Positions 45,438 to 53,521 of a stretch of 64,000 nucleotides of DNA are shown one piece after another. The notes below the pieces were generated by a model that ran no database searches, was not told the origin of the DNA, and saw only the letters and a list, made by a program, of their open reading frames with translations. The DNA comes from Gammaproteobacteria bacterium (GTDB lineage Bacteria > Pseudomonadota > Gammaproteobacteria > Nevskiales > Nevskiaceae). The stretch is from contig JAHZLQ010000015.1 of NCBI GenBank assembly GCA_022599775.1, positions 58,318 to 122,317 on the forward strand, written 5' to 3'. The translations under genes and the position numbers were made by a program. Every line of letters begins with the position of its first letter. Within the stretch, counting starts at the first letter, position 1.

Positions 45438-45995
45438 TCAGCGCAGAATCCCCGGAACGCCGATCAGGCGGGCGAGCACCTGGAGCAGCAGGATGACCAC
45501 CAGCGGAGACAGGTCGAGCCCGGAGATTGGTGGAATCACGCGGCGCACGGGGCGCAACAATGGCTCGTTGAGGCTCCACAGAATGCTGCCAGCCGGATTG
45601 TTGTAGCCCGGGCCGACCCAGGACAGCACGGCCTGGATCAGCAGCGAAAAGGTATAGATCTGCAACGTCAGCCATGCCATTTTCAGCACGGCGAACCACA
45701 GCGCCTGAATCAGCGGCACGCCCAGGCCGAGGATCGCGAAGATCACGTAGATGTAGATCACCGTGCAGACATAGGTGACGAGAATTCCCGCTACGTCGAT
45801 ATTGCGGTAGCGCGGCAGTACGCGCCCCGGCAGATCGACCAGCGGCTGCGTGACCTTCCAGATCACCTGGCATACCGGGTTGTAGAAGTCCGCACGGACC
45901 AGCTGCAGCAGAATCCTCAGGATCATCACCATCAGGTACAGCTGCAGCAGCGTGTTGACCAAAAAATAAAACGCGTTGTTCACATTCGCGGACAT
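45438..45995 (-). CDS. yggT: YggT family membrane protein
   Basis: 185 residues from the ATG at 45993-45995, with GAAAGGA upstream. It contains two YggT halves: each has a helix pair and the motif of aromatic/Pro residues before it ([21 protein letters not shown] and [20 protein letters not shown], each read in parts). Usually encoded after proC, as here; thought to help osmotic or envelope stress resistance. Part of the run proC-yggT-metX-metW. Confidence 0.92.
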   Translation of the reverse strand: MSANVNNAFYFLVNTLLQLYLMVMILRILLQLVRADFYNPVCQVIWKVTQPLVDLPGRVLPRYRNIDVAGILVTYVCTVIYIYVIFAILGLGVPLIQALWFAVLKMAWLTLQIYTFSLLIQAVLSWVGPGYNNPAGSILWSLNEPLLRPVRRVIPPISGLDLSPLVVILLLQVLARLIGVPGILR

Positions 45996-46005
45996 GACAT
46001 TCCTT

Positions 46006-46821
46006 TCAGCTGCGGTCCAGTTCGTCACCCAGTTCCGCGGCGCGGCGGGCTGCGCATTCGAGCGCGGCATTGTAGAGCTTGCGGACGCCGCCGTTCTCCA
46101 GCGATTCGATGGCCGCCGCCGTGGTGCCACCCTTGGAGGTGACCTTGAGGCGCAGCGCTTCGGCATCCTCGTCGCTGTCGCTGAGCATGCGCGCGGCGCC
46201 GGCGATGGTGTGCGTGGCCAGCTGGCGCGCCGTGTCTGCCGGCAGGCCCAGCGCGATGCCGGCATTGCACATCATTTCGCACAACTGGAACACGTAGGCT
46301 GGGCCGGAGCCGGACACGGCGGTGAGTGCGTCGAGCATCGGCTCGGTTTCCACCCAGCAGGTCTCGCCGACGGCGCCGAGCACGTATTGCGCGGCTTCGC
46401 GGGCCGAGACTTGCGTCTCCGGCGGCGCATACAGGCCACTCATGCCGGCGCGGTAGAGCGCTGGCGTGTTCGGCATGCTGCGTACGATTTGGACTTGCGG
46501 GCCGAGCCAACGGCGCAGACTGTCGATGCGGATACCTGCTGCGATCGAGATCACGGCGCTGCCGCTGGGGAAGCTGAGCCCGTGCACGGCGGTTTGGAGC
46601 GCCTGCGGCTTGATGGCGAGTACCACGGCCTGCGCGTCACGCACGGCCTCGGTCGCGCTGTTCGCATTGCTGATGCCGTACTGTCGACCCAGCGCGTCCG
46701 CCTTGGCCCGATCGGTATCAACGACCGCAATCGCTCCAGGCTCGTGGCCGGAAGCGACCAGTCCGCCGATCAGGCTCGCAGCCATGTTGCCGCCGCCGAT
46801 GAAGGCAATCGTCTCTGTCAT
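46006..46821 (-). CDS. proC: Pyrroline-5-carboxylate reductase
   Basis: 271 residues from the ATG at 46819-46821 (AGGA site), which begins directly with the Rossmann strand IAFIGGGNMAASLIGGL. It makes proline from pyrroline-5-carboxylate with NAD(P)H. VVLAIKPQ, VRSMPNTPALYRAGMSGLY and DALTAVSGSGPAYVFQLCE mark coenzyme and substrate sites; the C-terminal TSKGGTTAAAI is the family signature. The usual upstream yggS is absent. It is divergent from ilvA across 82 bp. Confidence 0.95.
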   Translation of the reverse strand: MTETIAFIGGGNMAASLIGGLVASGHEPGAIAVVDTDRAKADALGRQYGISNANSATEAVRDAQAVVLAIKPQALQTAVHGLSFPSGSAVISIAAGIRIDSLRRWLGPQVQIVRSMPNTPALYRAGMSGLYAPPETQVSAREAAQYVLGAVGETCWVETEPMLDALTAVSGSGPAYVFQLCEMMCNAGIALGLPADTARQLATHTIAGAARMLSDSDEDAEALRLKVTSKGGTTAAAIESLENGGVRKLYNAALECAARRAAELGDELDRS

Positions 46822-46865
46822 GTTCCTGGAAAGCTCGTTCGAGCCGGTTGCTGAGTTCAGCCGCC

Positions 46866-46871
46866 TATAAT
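46866..46871 (+). promoter_or_regulatory. ilvA: Candidate -10 element for ilvA
   Basis: A perfect TATAAT lies in the proC-ilvA divergent gap, 32 bp before the first ilvA ATG. No good -35 hexamer stands 16-18 bp upstream, so it would need activation. Confidence 0.35.
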
Positions 46872-46903
46872 ACTGGGCTGCCTGCAAAGCCGCTGCCACT
46901 CCG

Positions 46904-48514
46904 ATGGCGACGCGGCGGCGCGGACGGCGCCACTTTCAACCGGATAGCCAGGTGAACGAAATTGCAGGACGCACCGCGCGCGAACGCGCGCGGCTGCTGC
47001 ACGACTATCGCGCGCGCATCGACAACGCACGGGTCTATGACGTGGCGATCCGCAGTCCGCTGGATGAGGCGCCGCGGTTGTCCGCGCGGATGGGCAACCG
47101 TGTTCTGCTCAAACGCGAGGACGCGCAGCCGGTCTATTCCTTCAAGTTGCGCGGTGCCTATAACCGCATCGTCCGGCTGTCGGATGCTGAGCGCCGCCGT
47201 GGCGTGATCTGCGCTTCGGCCGGCAACCACGCGCAAGGCGTGGCGCTGGCCGCCCAGCGTCTGGGAATACCCGCATGGATCGTGATGCCGCGGACCACGC
47301 CGCAGATCAAGGTGGATTCGGTACGGTCCCTGGGGGCACGCGCGGTGCTGCACGGTGATGCCTATGACGATGCCGCCGAGCATGCCGCGGCACTCTGTGC
47401 CGCCAAGGGACTCAGCTACATCCCTCCGTATGACGATCCGGAGATCATTGCCGGGCAGGGCACGGTGGCGCGCGAAATCGTCGCCCAGCATCCGGGCCCG
47501 ATCGATGCCGTGTTCGTGCCGGTGGGCGGCGGCGGTCTGATTGCCGGCGTGGCCGCGTACCTCAAGGCGGTACGGCCCGAAGTGAGGATTATCGGCGTCG
47601 AGCCGAGCGATTCGAACTGTCTGGCTGCGGCGATGAAGGCCGGTCGTCGCGTGAGCTTGCCACAGGTGGGCCTGTTCGCCGACGGTGTGGCGGTGCGTCA
47701 GATCGGCAAGGAGAATTTTCGCCTGGCGCGCCATTTTGTCGATGAAGTGATCACGGTCGAGATCGACGAGATCTGCGCGGCGATCCGCGACATGTTCAAT
47801 GAAAGGCGCGCGGTTCCCGAACCCGCAGGTGCACTGGGCATTGCCGGCATCAAGCGCTGGGTGGTACAGCACGGCGTGCGCGACCAGACCCTGTGCGCGA
47901 TCGTCAGCGGTGCCAATGTCAATTTCGATCGGCTCCGGCATATCGCGGAGCGTGCGGAGCTGGGCGATGCCAATGAGGCGCTGTTGGCCGTTACGATCCC
48001 CGAGCGTCCAGGCAGCTTTCGGCGCTTCTGCCGGGAGCTGGGCCGCCACAACATCAGCGAGTTCAACTATCGCTATGCGGATGCCCAGGGCGCGCATGTG
48101 TTCGTCGGCGTGAAACTGGCCGGAGGACGCGACGAAGCGGCCCAAGTGCTTGAAGGCCTGCGTGCCTCGGGTTACGCGGTCGTCGATCTGTCCGGTGACG
48201 AGATCGCGAAGGTCCACATCCGCTACATGGTCGGCGGGCGCGCTCCGGGTCTGAGTGATGAGCGCCTGTTTCGTATCGAATTCCCGGAGCGGCCAGGCGC
48301 CTTGCTCAACTTCCTGAGCCGACTGGGTGACCAGTGGAACATCTCACTGTTTCACTACCGCAACCACGGCGCCGCGCATGGGCGGGTTCTCGTTGGTCTG
48401 CAGGTGCCGCGACGTGAACGTGCCGAAAACCGCCGTGTGCTCGACGAAATCGGCTACCCCTGGTGGGAGGAATCGGAGAATCCGGGTTACGAGCTGTTTC
48501 TGGGCACCGCTTGA
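46904..48514 (+). CDS. ilvA: Threonine dehydratase, biosynthetic
   Basis: 536 residues. The PLP domain has the Schiff-base lysine in YSFKLRGAYNRIV (about residue 78), SAGNHAQGVALAA and the PLP-phosphate loop VGGGGLIAGVAAY. The C-terminal part (about 360-536) holds two ACT-like domains, each starting with a PERPG motif (LLAVTIPERPGSF, FRIEFPERPGALL), as in isoleucine-feedback-controlled IlvA. The first ATG is used, but a GTG at 46952 (NEIAGRTAR) with AGG upstream is an alternative. It supplies 2-oxobutanoate to acetohydroxyacid synthase. Confidence 0.95.
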   Translation: MATRRRGRRHFQPDSQVNEIAGRTARERARLLHDYRARIDNARVYDVAIRSPLDEAPRLSARMGNRVLLKREDAQPVYSFKLRGAYNRIVRLSDAERRRGVICASAGNHAQGVALAAQRLGIPAWIVMPRTTPQIKVDSVRSLGARAVLHGDAYDDAAEHAAALCAAKGLSYIPPYDDPEIIAGQGTVAREIVAQHPGPIDAVFVPVGGGGLIAGVAAYLKAVRPEVRIIGVEPSDSNCLAAAMKAGRRVSLPQVGLFADGVAVRQIGKENFRLARHFVDEVITVEIDEICAAIRDMFNERRAVPEPAGALGIAGIKRWVVQHGVRDQTLCAIVSGANVNFDRLRHIAERAELGDANEALLAVTIPERPGSFRRFCRELGRHNISEFNYRYADAQGAHVFVGVKLAGGRDEAAQVLEGLRASGYAVVDLSGDEIAKVHIRYMVGGRAPGLSDERLFRIEFPERPGALLNFLSRLGDQWNISLFHYRNHGAAHGRVLVGLQVPRRERAENRRVLDEIGYPWWEESENPGYELFLGTA

Positions 48515-48544
48515 CGGCATCAGGTGCGCGACAACAGCCTTTTC

Positions 48545-48600
48545 GCCTCACGCCTCACGCCTCACGCCTCACGCCTCACGCCTCACGCCTCACGCCTCAC
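48545..48600. repeat. Heptanucleotide tandem repeat, (GCCTCAC) x 8
   Basis: Eight perfect copies of a 7-bp unit fill 48545-48600. They lie between the convergent ilvA and EVE-domain genes, and the last unit supplies the stop codon of the latter. No hairpin forms from it. A 7-bp unit in an intergenic place is likely to vary in copy number between strains. Confidence 0.97.
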
Positions 48601-49058
48601 TCAAGCGCCATGATCCGCCGCCAATGCTCCGGTGCGACCGGCAGGATCGAGAGCCGGTTGCCTTTCGCGATCAACTTGAAGCCAACCAGTTCGTCGGCGT
48701 GCTCGCGGAGCTCGGACAGCAGTATCGGGCGCTTGAGATGGCGCTGGTAGCGGACATCCACCAGCAGCCAGCGCGGTTCCTCCGGCTTTGCGCCGGCGTC
48801 GTAATGATGGTGCTTAGAATCGAACTGCGTCGGATCGGGATAGGCGTTGCTCGCTATTTCGGCCAGTCCATAGATACCGGGTGCGGCGCAGTTGGAATGG
48901 TAGAAAAGGACGCCGTCCCCAGGCTTCATCCGGTCACGCATGAAGTTGCGTGCCTGATAGTTGCGCACCCCGTCCCAGGGCTCGGTCTGCTTTGGGCGCT
49001 TCTTCAGATCGTCGATACCGAAGCTGTCAGGCTCCGATTTCATCAACCAGTAGGCCAT
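48597..49058 (-). CDS. EVE-domain protein
   Basis: 153 residues, a single EVE (PUA-like) domain. YWLMKSEPDSFGIDDL, WDGVRNYQARNFMRDRMKPGD (in parts), VLFYHSNCAAPGIYGLAEI and WLLVDVRYQRHL follow the thymocyte nuclear protein/THYN1-like pattern, with aromatic residues that line a pocket for modified bases. The biological ligand is unknown. It overlaps the upstream lipoprotein gene by one base. Confidence 0.92.
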   Translation of the reverse strand: MAYWLMKSEPDSFGIDDLKKRPKQTEPWDGVRNYQARNFMRDRMKPGDGVLFYHSNCAAPGIYGLAEIASNAYPDPTQFDSKHHHYDAGAKPEEPRWLLVDVRYQRHLKRPILLSELREHADELVGFKLIAKGNRLSILPVAPEHWRRIMALE

Positions 49059-49693
49059 CAGAGCTTCTTGTCGCTGTCCGGCACGAACATGATCGGCACG
49101 TCGACATTGTCGACTGCCTGCAGGTCGTAGAGGAACTTGAGTATCACATCCTGCACCACGGTATAGAAGGCGCGTCCCGGCTCGACCAGGGCGGCGCGTT
49201 CGGGCGGTGTGACCTTGCCGATCGCGGTGTGGAACTCGTGATCGTAGCGGCCGAGGCGATCTTCGCCGGATTCATCGCGATAGACCACGGTGAACTTGTA
49301 ACGGTCGATGACCTGCTGGCCGTCGTAGCCCATGGTCATGCCGGCCTTGATTCCGGCTGCTCGGGCCTGTTTGGGGTCGTAGGAATTCTCGGCGGTGACC
49401 GTGATGCTCGCCTTCACGGCGGGGTCGGTCGTCGGCAGCATCACCTTGCTGTGACGCAACACGTTTTCGACGTCGGCCTTGAGCTGGCGCGAACTGCCCT
49501 CGTCGGATTTTCCGTTGCTTTCGTAGTTCGCCTCGACATGCACCGGGACCAAGCGTGCGGGGTGCTTGAGTTCTTCGTAGCGGACCGTCTCGAAATCCGG
49601 CATCACGAAGGACTGCACCGTGGGACCACAGGCGCTCAGGCTGAGGCATACCGTGGTCGAAATCACTGGCCAGGCCGACGAAAACAAGCGCAT
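49058..49693 (-). CDS. Lipoprotein of unknown function
   Basis: 211 residues from the ATG at 49691-49693, chosen because it begins a signal peptide with a lipobox LSAC (Cys about 22). The mature protein has VKASITVTAENSYDPKQARA and KFTVVYRDESGEDRLGRYDHEF, a mixed alpha/beta look without a recognised family. It runs into the EVE gene, so both may share a transcript. Confidence 0.75.
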   Translation of the reverse strand: MRLFSSAWPVISTTVCLSLSACGPTVQSFVMPDFETVRYEELKHPARLVPVHVEANYESNGKSDEGSSRQLKADVENVLRHSKVMLPTTDPAVKASITVTAENSYDPKQARAAGIKAGMTMGYDGQQVIDRYKFTVVYRDESGEDRLGRYDHEFHTAIGKVTPPERAALVEPGRAFYTVVQDVILKFLYDLQAVDNVDVPIMFVPDSDKKL

Positions 49694-49823
49694 GCGGTCA
49701 AATTCCTTGTAGGGGGCGAAGGGAGTGTCGCATGTCGGACGATTGTCGGGAAACTGGTGCAAAGCGCCCACAGTTGGCGTGAACTTGGCATGATCCCATG
49801 GGGCGGTTGCCGCGCCGTACGGC

Positions 49824-50450
49824 TCAGCGGTTCCGGAATCGGCGGATGCCAGCTGGTGTAATCAGGCCGTGCAGCCGAATGTCCCAGGCCTGATGCGGCA
49901 ATGGCTGGTCCGACAGCTGTTCGAGATGGGCGTACCCGAGGCGCAGAGGGCGCCGCCCAGCCGCGTGGCTCGCGAACCATCGATCATAGTAGCCGCCACC
50001 GGCACCGAGGCGGAATCCACGCTTGTCCACCGCCAGCAGCGGAACCAGGACCACATCAATCACGCGCGCTGCGATCCGCCGTTGCCGCTTCGGTTCGGCG
50101 ATGCCGTAGCGATTCGCGGCATGTCGAACGGTGTGATGGGTTTTGCCGAGGCGCACGAAGTTCATGCGTCCCGCAACGGGCGTCAGCTTGGGCACCAAGA
50201 CCTTAATGCCGCGGCGTTGCAGCTTGCCGATCAGCGGCCAGGTATCGAGTTCGCTGCCGTGAGGCAGATAGACGGCAACGCAGCGTGCGCCGTGTCTGAG
50301 CAGAAACGCATCGGCGCGACGGGCGGCGCGGGCTGCGTCATAGAGGCGTTGGGCGCGTGGAATGGCCTTGCGCTGCGCACGAAAAAGCCGACGCAATGGC
50401 TGCTTCGCGTCGGCTTGTGAAATCAAGGTGTCTCCCGCCTGTGCCGTCAT
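49824..50450 (-). CDS. 5-formyltetrahydrofolate cyclo-ligase
   Basis: 208 residues from an ATG, but the first eight codons fall inside the likely 6S RNA 3' end, and a TTG at 50424-50426 (ISQADAKQPLRRLFRAQRK) may be the true start. The ATP/substrate motifs are VAVYLPHGSELDT, VDVVLVPLLAVDKRGFRLG in parts, and GAGGGYYDRWFA. It converts 5-formyl-THF to 5,10-methenyl-THF. Its place directly after 6S RNA repeats the zapA-ssrS-ygfA order known from many gammaproteobacteria. Confidence 0.92.
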   Translation of the reverse strand: MTAQAGDTLISQADAKQPLRRLFRAQRKAIPRAQRLYDAARAARRADAFLLRHGARCVAVYLPHGSELDTWPLIGKLQRRGIKVLVPKLTPVAGRMNFVRLGKTHHTVRHAANRYGIAEPKRQRRIAARVIDVVLVPLLAVDKRGFRLGAGGGYYDRWFASHAAGRRPLRLGYAHLEQLSDQPLPHQAWDIRLHGLITPAGIRRFRNR

Positions 50451-50611
50451 CCGTTATCGACCTTGAGACAAAGTCTCAAGTGGGCACCTCACCACGCTAT
50501 CGGGCTTCCCGTTACAAGACGGGCCTGCACGCCAAACGCGGATCTGGTTCCCGGGTCAGGTAAATAGGCTCAAGGGGTTCCAAACAGACATCGAACACCG
50601 CAGGAGACACC
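50427..50611 (-). ncRNA. ssrS: 6S RNA (SsrS)
   Basis: About 185 nt on the minus strand between zapA and the cyclo-ligase gene. GGUGUCUCC at its 5' end (50603-50611) pairs perfectly with GGAGACACC at its 3' end (50427-50435), closing a long rod. Inside are the conserved CCUUGAGCC on the 5' side and CACUUGAGAC-UUU-GUCUCAAGG near the 3' end, as in pseudomonad 6S. 6S RNA mimics an open promoter and binds sigma-70 polymerase. A -10 box lies 6 nt upstream of the inferred 5' end. The exact ends are inferred. Confidence 0.88.
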
Positions 50612-50616
50612 CCGCC

Positions 50617-50622
50617 ATTATC
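50617..50622 (-). promoter_or_regulatory. ssrS: -10 element of the 6S RNA promoter
   Basis: GATAAT in GGGGATAATGG stands 6 nt before the inferred 5' end of 6S RNA. No strong -35 hexamer was seen at the right distance (TTTATT region). Confidence 0.5.
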
Positions 50623-50711
50623 CCCGTGTCGGCTCGGGGAATAAAGGTTCAGAGCCAATCAGTTGAACATCGGGTGCCGAAGACCGGCGCCAGAATCGGA
50701 CGCTTGGCCCT

Positions 50712-51026
50712 TCAATCCGTGGAAGCCAGGGTGCTGTCGATGTCCAGACACAGTTGGCTGAGTCGTTCGATCGTCTTCGCGTTGGCGCCGGGAGCGATGG
50801 GCTCGACGCCCTGGTGCTCAAGCAATTCGCGGGCGATATTCAGCGCCGCCATCACGGCAATCCTTTCCACGCCAAGTGCCTTGCCGCGTTTGCGGATCGC
50901 GTTCATGCGCTCGTTGAGGAACTCGGCGGAGGCGATGAGCGCCTCGTGCTCTTCCTGTGGGCAGGCCACGCTGTATTCGCGCCCCATGATTCTCACAGTG
51001 ACTGTCAGGGAGGCGGGGCCACTCAT
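50712..51026 (-). CDS. zapA: Cell division protein ZapA
   Basis: 104 residues. The N-terminal globular part has VTVRIMGREYSVACPQEEHEAL (in parts) and the C-terminal half is a coiled coil (VERIAVMAALNIARELLEHQ). ZapA crosslinks FtsZ filaments at the division ring. The gene overlaps the upstream TIGR02449 gene by 4 bp and is followed by 6S RNA, the conserved context. Confidence 0.94.
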   Translation of the reverse strand: MSGPASLTVTVRIMGREYSVACPQEEHEALIASAEFLNERMNAIRKRGKALGVERIAVMAALNIARELLEHQGVEPIAPGANAKTIERLSQLCLDIDSTLASTD

Positions 51027-51217
51027 CCGTCCTGCTCCAGTTCGAGCGATTTGATTCGTTCGACGATGCCTTCAACGCGTTTGCGTAACTCGGCATTCAT
51101 CGCGAGCAGCCGGTCGCGCTCCTGCAGCGCACGGCGACGCTCGAGGCGGGCCTGGCGATAGGCGGCCAGGAGTCGCTGGAGGCGGTCCTCGAGTTGCGCG
51201 AGCTCGTGGTCGAGCAT
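51023..51217 (-). CDS. TIGR02449 family coiled-coil protein (ZapB-like)
   Basis: 64 residues, almost entirely a heptad coiled coil (LEDRLQRLLAAYRQARLERR, RDRLLAMNAELRKRVEGIVE). Position directly before zapA with a 4-bp overlap fits TIGR02449, a small family that resembles ZapB. A role in division is inferred from context. Confidence 0.85.
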   Translation of the reverse strand: MLDHELAQLEDRLQRLLAAYRQARLERRRALQERDRLLAMNAELRKRVEGIVERIKSLELEQDG

Positions 51218-51232
51218 CGGTCTTGATCCGGG

Positions 51233-51269
51233 AAAAGCGAATGGGCGGCGCCAGTATAACGCCGCCCAT
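51233..51269 (-). terminator. Hairpin terminator downstream of the DegQ-type protease gene
   Basis: ATGGGCGGC-N11-GCCGCCCAT forms a 9-bp stem, followed on the minus strand by CTTTT. The loop contains TATACT (51253-51258 as its complement), which could serve as a -10 for the TIGR02449-zapA genes that start 16 bp later. Confidence 0.6.
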
Positions 51270-51345
51270 CGGGCTTCCGTGAAGACCTTTTCAGTCGCCG
51301 CTTGCAGTGTTCGTTGGAGAACCTGGACGGACGAGGGTCTGGAGC

Positions 51346-52743
51346 CTAGCGCAATACGATGTACATGGAGGCCGGTCCGCGCCGGACCAGCAACAGCAGC
51401 TCCTTCTGGTCTTTGACCGCCTTGCTGAAACTCGCCATGTCGGTAACGTTTCGACGATTGACGCTGTCGATCACGTCTCCGGGGCGCAAGCCGGCATAGG
51501 CAGCCGCCGAGCCGGCGTCGATGCTGCGAATCATCACGCCCTCGACCTGGCCCGCCAGCGGGTGGTCGTCGGGAATCGGGCCGAAGGTCGCGCCGTCCAG
51601 CAGGTCGCTGGGCGCTTCGCCCGGCGCGCCGCTCTCGGTGCTGTCGCCGATCTTGATGCGTTCCTTGCGCTCCTTGCCGTCGCGAATGAGCGTCACCGTC
51701 ACCGTGTCGCCCACCCGTTTGAGGCCGATCGCATTCTTCAGCATCAACATGTTTCGGACTTCCTGTCCGTCGACCGCAACGATCACGTCCTCGGTCTTGA
51801 GCCCGGCCTTGTCGGCCGGGGAGTCGGGCAGCACCTGAGTCACCACGGCGCCGTGGCGACCATCCAGGCCGAAGGCACGCGCCAGCTCCGGACTCAAGGG
51901 TTGGCCGGTGATGCCGATGAATCCGCGCTTGATGTCACCGAACTCGATCAGCTGGTCCATGATGCTCTTGGCCAGATTGGTCGGGATGGCGAAGCCGATG
52001 CCGATGTTGCCGCCGCTGCGCGACAGGATCTGACTGTTGATGCCGACCAGTTCACCGCGCAGGTTGACCAGTGCACCGCCCGAGTTGCCGGGGTTGATCG
52101 CTGCGTCCGTCTGAATGAAGTCCTGCAGGCCCTCGGTGCTGGTGGCGCGCCCCAGCGCACTGACGATGCCCGAGGTGACTGTTTGGCGCAGGCCGAAGGG
52201 GTTGCCGATGGCGACGACGAAGTCGCCGACTTCGAGTTTGTCCGAATCCGCGACCGGAAGCGCCGACAGTTTCTCCGGGTCCTCCAGCTGGAGCACGGCG
52301 ATGTCGGTATCGGCGTCACTGCCGATGACCTTGGCCTTGAAGGTGCGTTCGTCCGCCAGGGTGACTTCCACCTTGTCGGCCTGCTCGATGACGTGGTGGT
52401 TGGTCAGCACATAGCCTTTGCGGGCATCGACGATCACGCCCGAACCCACTGGCTGCGGCTGCGCGCTGCGCGGCTGCTGTTGCTGCTCCGGCACACCAAA
52501 AAAGCGGCGGAAGAACGGATCCTGCAACAGCGGATTCTGCATCTGCTCGTACTTGGGCACGATGGAGACGTTGACCACGGCCGGCAGCACCTGCTTGATC
52601 ATCGGCGCCAGGGTCGGCACTTCGGTCTGCACCACCGGAGACGCGTCGGCGACGGCGACCGGACTGAAATCCGGACCGGACCGCAGCAACACGGTGACCG
52701 CTGCGGCCAGCACCGCGACCAGGCTGTAACGCAATAAGTTCAT
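51346..52743 (-). CDS. Do/DegQ-family periplasmic serine protease
   Basis: 465 residues from the ATG at 52741-52743; the N-terminal segment LLRYSLVAVLAAAVTVLL is a signal peptide or anchor. The catalytic triad is visible: His in LTNHHVIEQAD, Asp in DADTDIAVLQL and Ser in INPGNSGGALVNL. A Q-linker with QQQQ precedes the protease domain and two PDZ domains follow (about 275-360 and 385-460). This is the DegP/DegQ/MucD class of envelope protein quality control enzymes. Confidence 0.94.
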   Translation of the reverse strand: MNLLRYSLVAVLAAAVTVLLRSGPDFSPVAVADASPVVQTEVPTLAPMIKQVLPAVVNVSIVPKYEQMQNPLLQDPFFRRFFGVPEQQQQPRSAQPQPVGSGVIVDARKGYVLTNHHVIEQADKVEVTLADERTFKAKVIGSDADTDIAVLQLEDPEKLSALPVADSDKLEVGDFVVAIGNPFGLRQTVTSGIVSALGRATSTEGLQDFIQTDAAINPGNSGGALVNLRGELVGINSQILSRSGGNIGIGFAIPTNLAKSIMDQLIEFGDIKRGFIGITGQPLSPELARAFGLDGRHGAVVTQVLPDSPADKAGLKTEDVIVAVDGQEVRNMLMLKNAIGLKRVGDTVTVTLIRDGKERKERIKIGDSTESGAPGEAPSDLLDGATFGPIPDDHPLAGQVEGVMIRSIDAGSAAAYAGLRPGDVIDSVNRRNVTDMASFSKAVKDQKELLLLVRRGPASMYIVLR

Positions 52744-52855
52744 CTCGATTCCTTGAATCCTGACGATCGTCGCAAGGGCATTCATGCCCATAGTCCACGA
52801 AGACTCCCGCCGTATGACCTTTGTCGACGGTCGGAGGTTCCTGCCGCGCCGCCGA

Positions 52856-53488
52856 TCAGCTTATGCGAACGGCGGGATTCAGCGTATAGAGGCCGACGAT
52901 CTTCGCCGAGCCCAGAACATGCCCGTCCGCGGCCGCGCGAACATCGGCGGCAGTGAATTCGCCTTCCACCGGAAGGGTCGCCACGTCGAGTGCGAGCAGT
53001 TCGAAATGGTAGTGGTGAGGGCGTTCGTCGTTCCAGGGCGGGCAGGGACCGTCGTAACCCTTGTAGCGACCTGCCATATCGGCATCGCCATCGAACCAGG
53101 ACGTGTAGTCGTTGAGGCCCTGGCGGCTGCCGTCCGGTCCGACCGGTGTCTGCTTGCCCTTGGGTGTGACGCCCTCGCTGCAGGCGCCCTCGGCGATGCC
53201 ACAGGTGTCGGCCGGGATGTCGATCATCGCCCAGTGGACAAACTCGACGCGCGGCAGGTCCGCCGGAACGGACCGACCCTCCTGGTTCACGTCGTCGGGC
53301 TGGCTTGGTGCGTCATGGTCGATACCTAACAGCGCGAAACTGCGCGTGCCGTCAGGCACCTGCGTCCAGCTCAATTCGGGATTGAGGTTCTGTGACAGCT
53401 TTAGGTGCTCGACCGCGTCAATGACCGCGAACGCGCAACGGCCCGGAATGGCGCCGCCGTCGAAAAAGCTTTGACTGGTGAGTTTCAT
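52856..53488 (-). CDS. YbhB/YbcL (PEBP-like) family protein
   Basis: 210 residues, phosphatidylethanolamine-binding-protein fold. NPELSWTQVPDGTRSFALLGIDHDAP (in parts) holds the D-x-D/H anion-binding motif; VHWAMIDIPAD and GYDGPCPPWNDERPHHYHFELLALD (in parts) are the other PEBP signatures. No signal peptide, so cytoplasmic. The family's bacterial role is not established. It lies 33 bp downstream of sohB. Confidence 0.9.
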   Translation of the reverse strand: MKLTSQSFFDGGAIPGRCAFAVIDAVEHLKLSQNLNPELSWTQVPDGTRSFALLGIDHDAPSQPDDVNQEGRSVPADLPRVEFVHWAMIDIPADTCGIAEGACSEGVTPKGKQTPVGPDGSRQGLNDYTSWFDGDADMAGRYKGYDGPCPPWNDERPHHYHFELLALDVATLPVEGEFTAADVRAAADGHVLGSAKIVGLYTLNPAVRIS

Positions 53489-53521
53489 CGAATCCTCCTC
53501 AGTGATGGTCGAACTGCCGGG

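Noticed and set aside
48545..48600. Possible CRISPR array
   Set aside because: The units are 7 bp long and directly adjacent, without spacers, and no cas genes are present.
51307..52737. A 476-codon open frame on the plus strand
   Set aside because: It is antisense to the DegQ-type protease, whose catalytic triad is intact.
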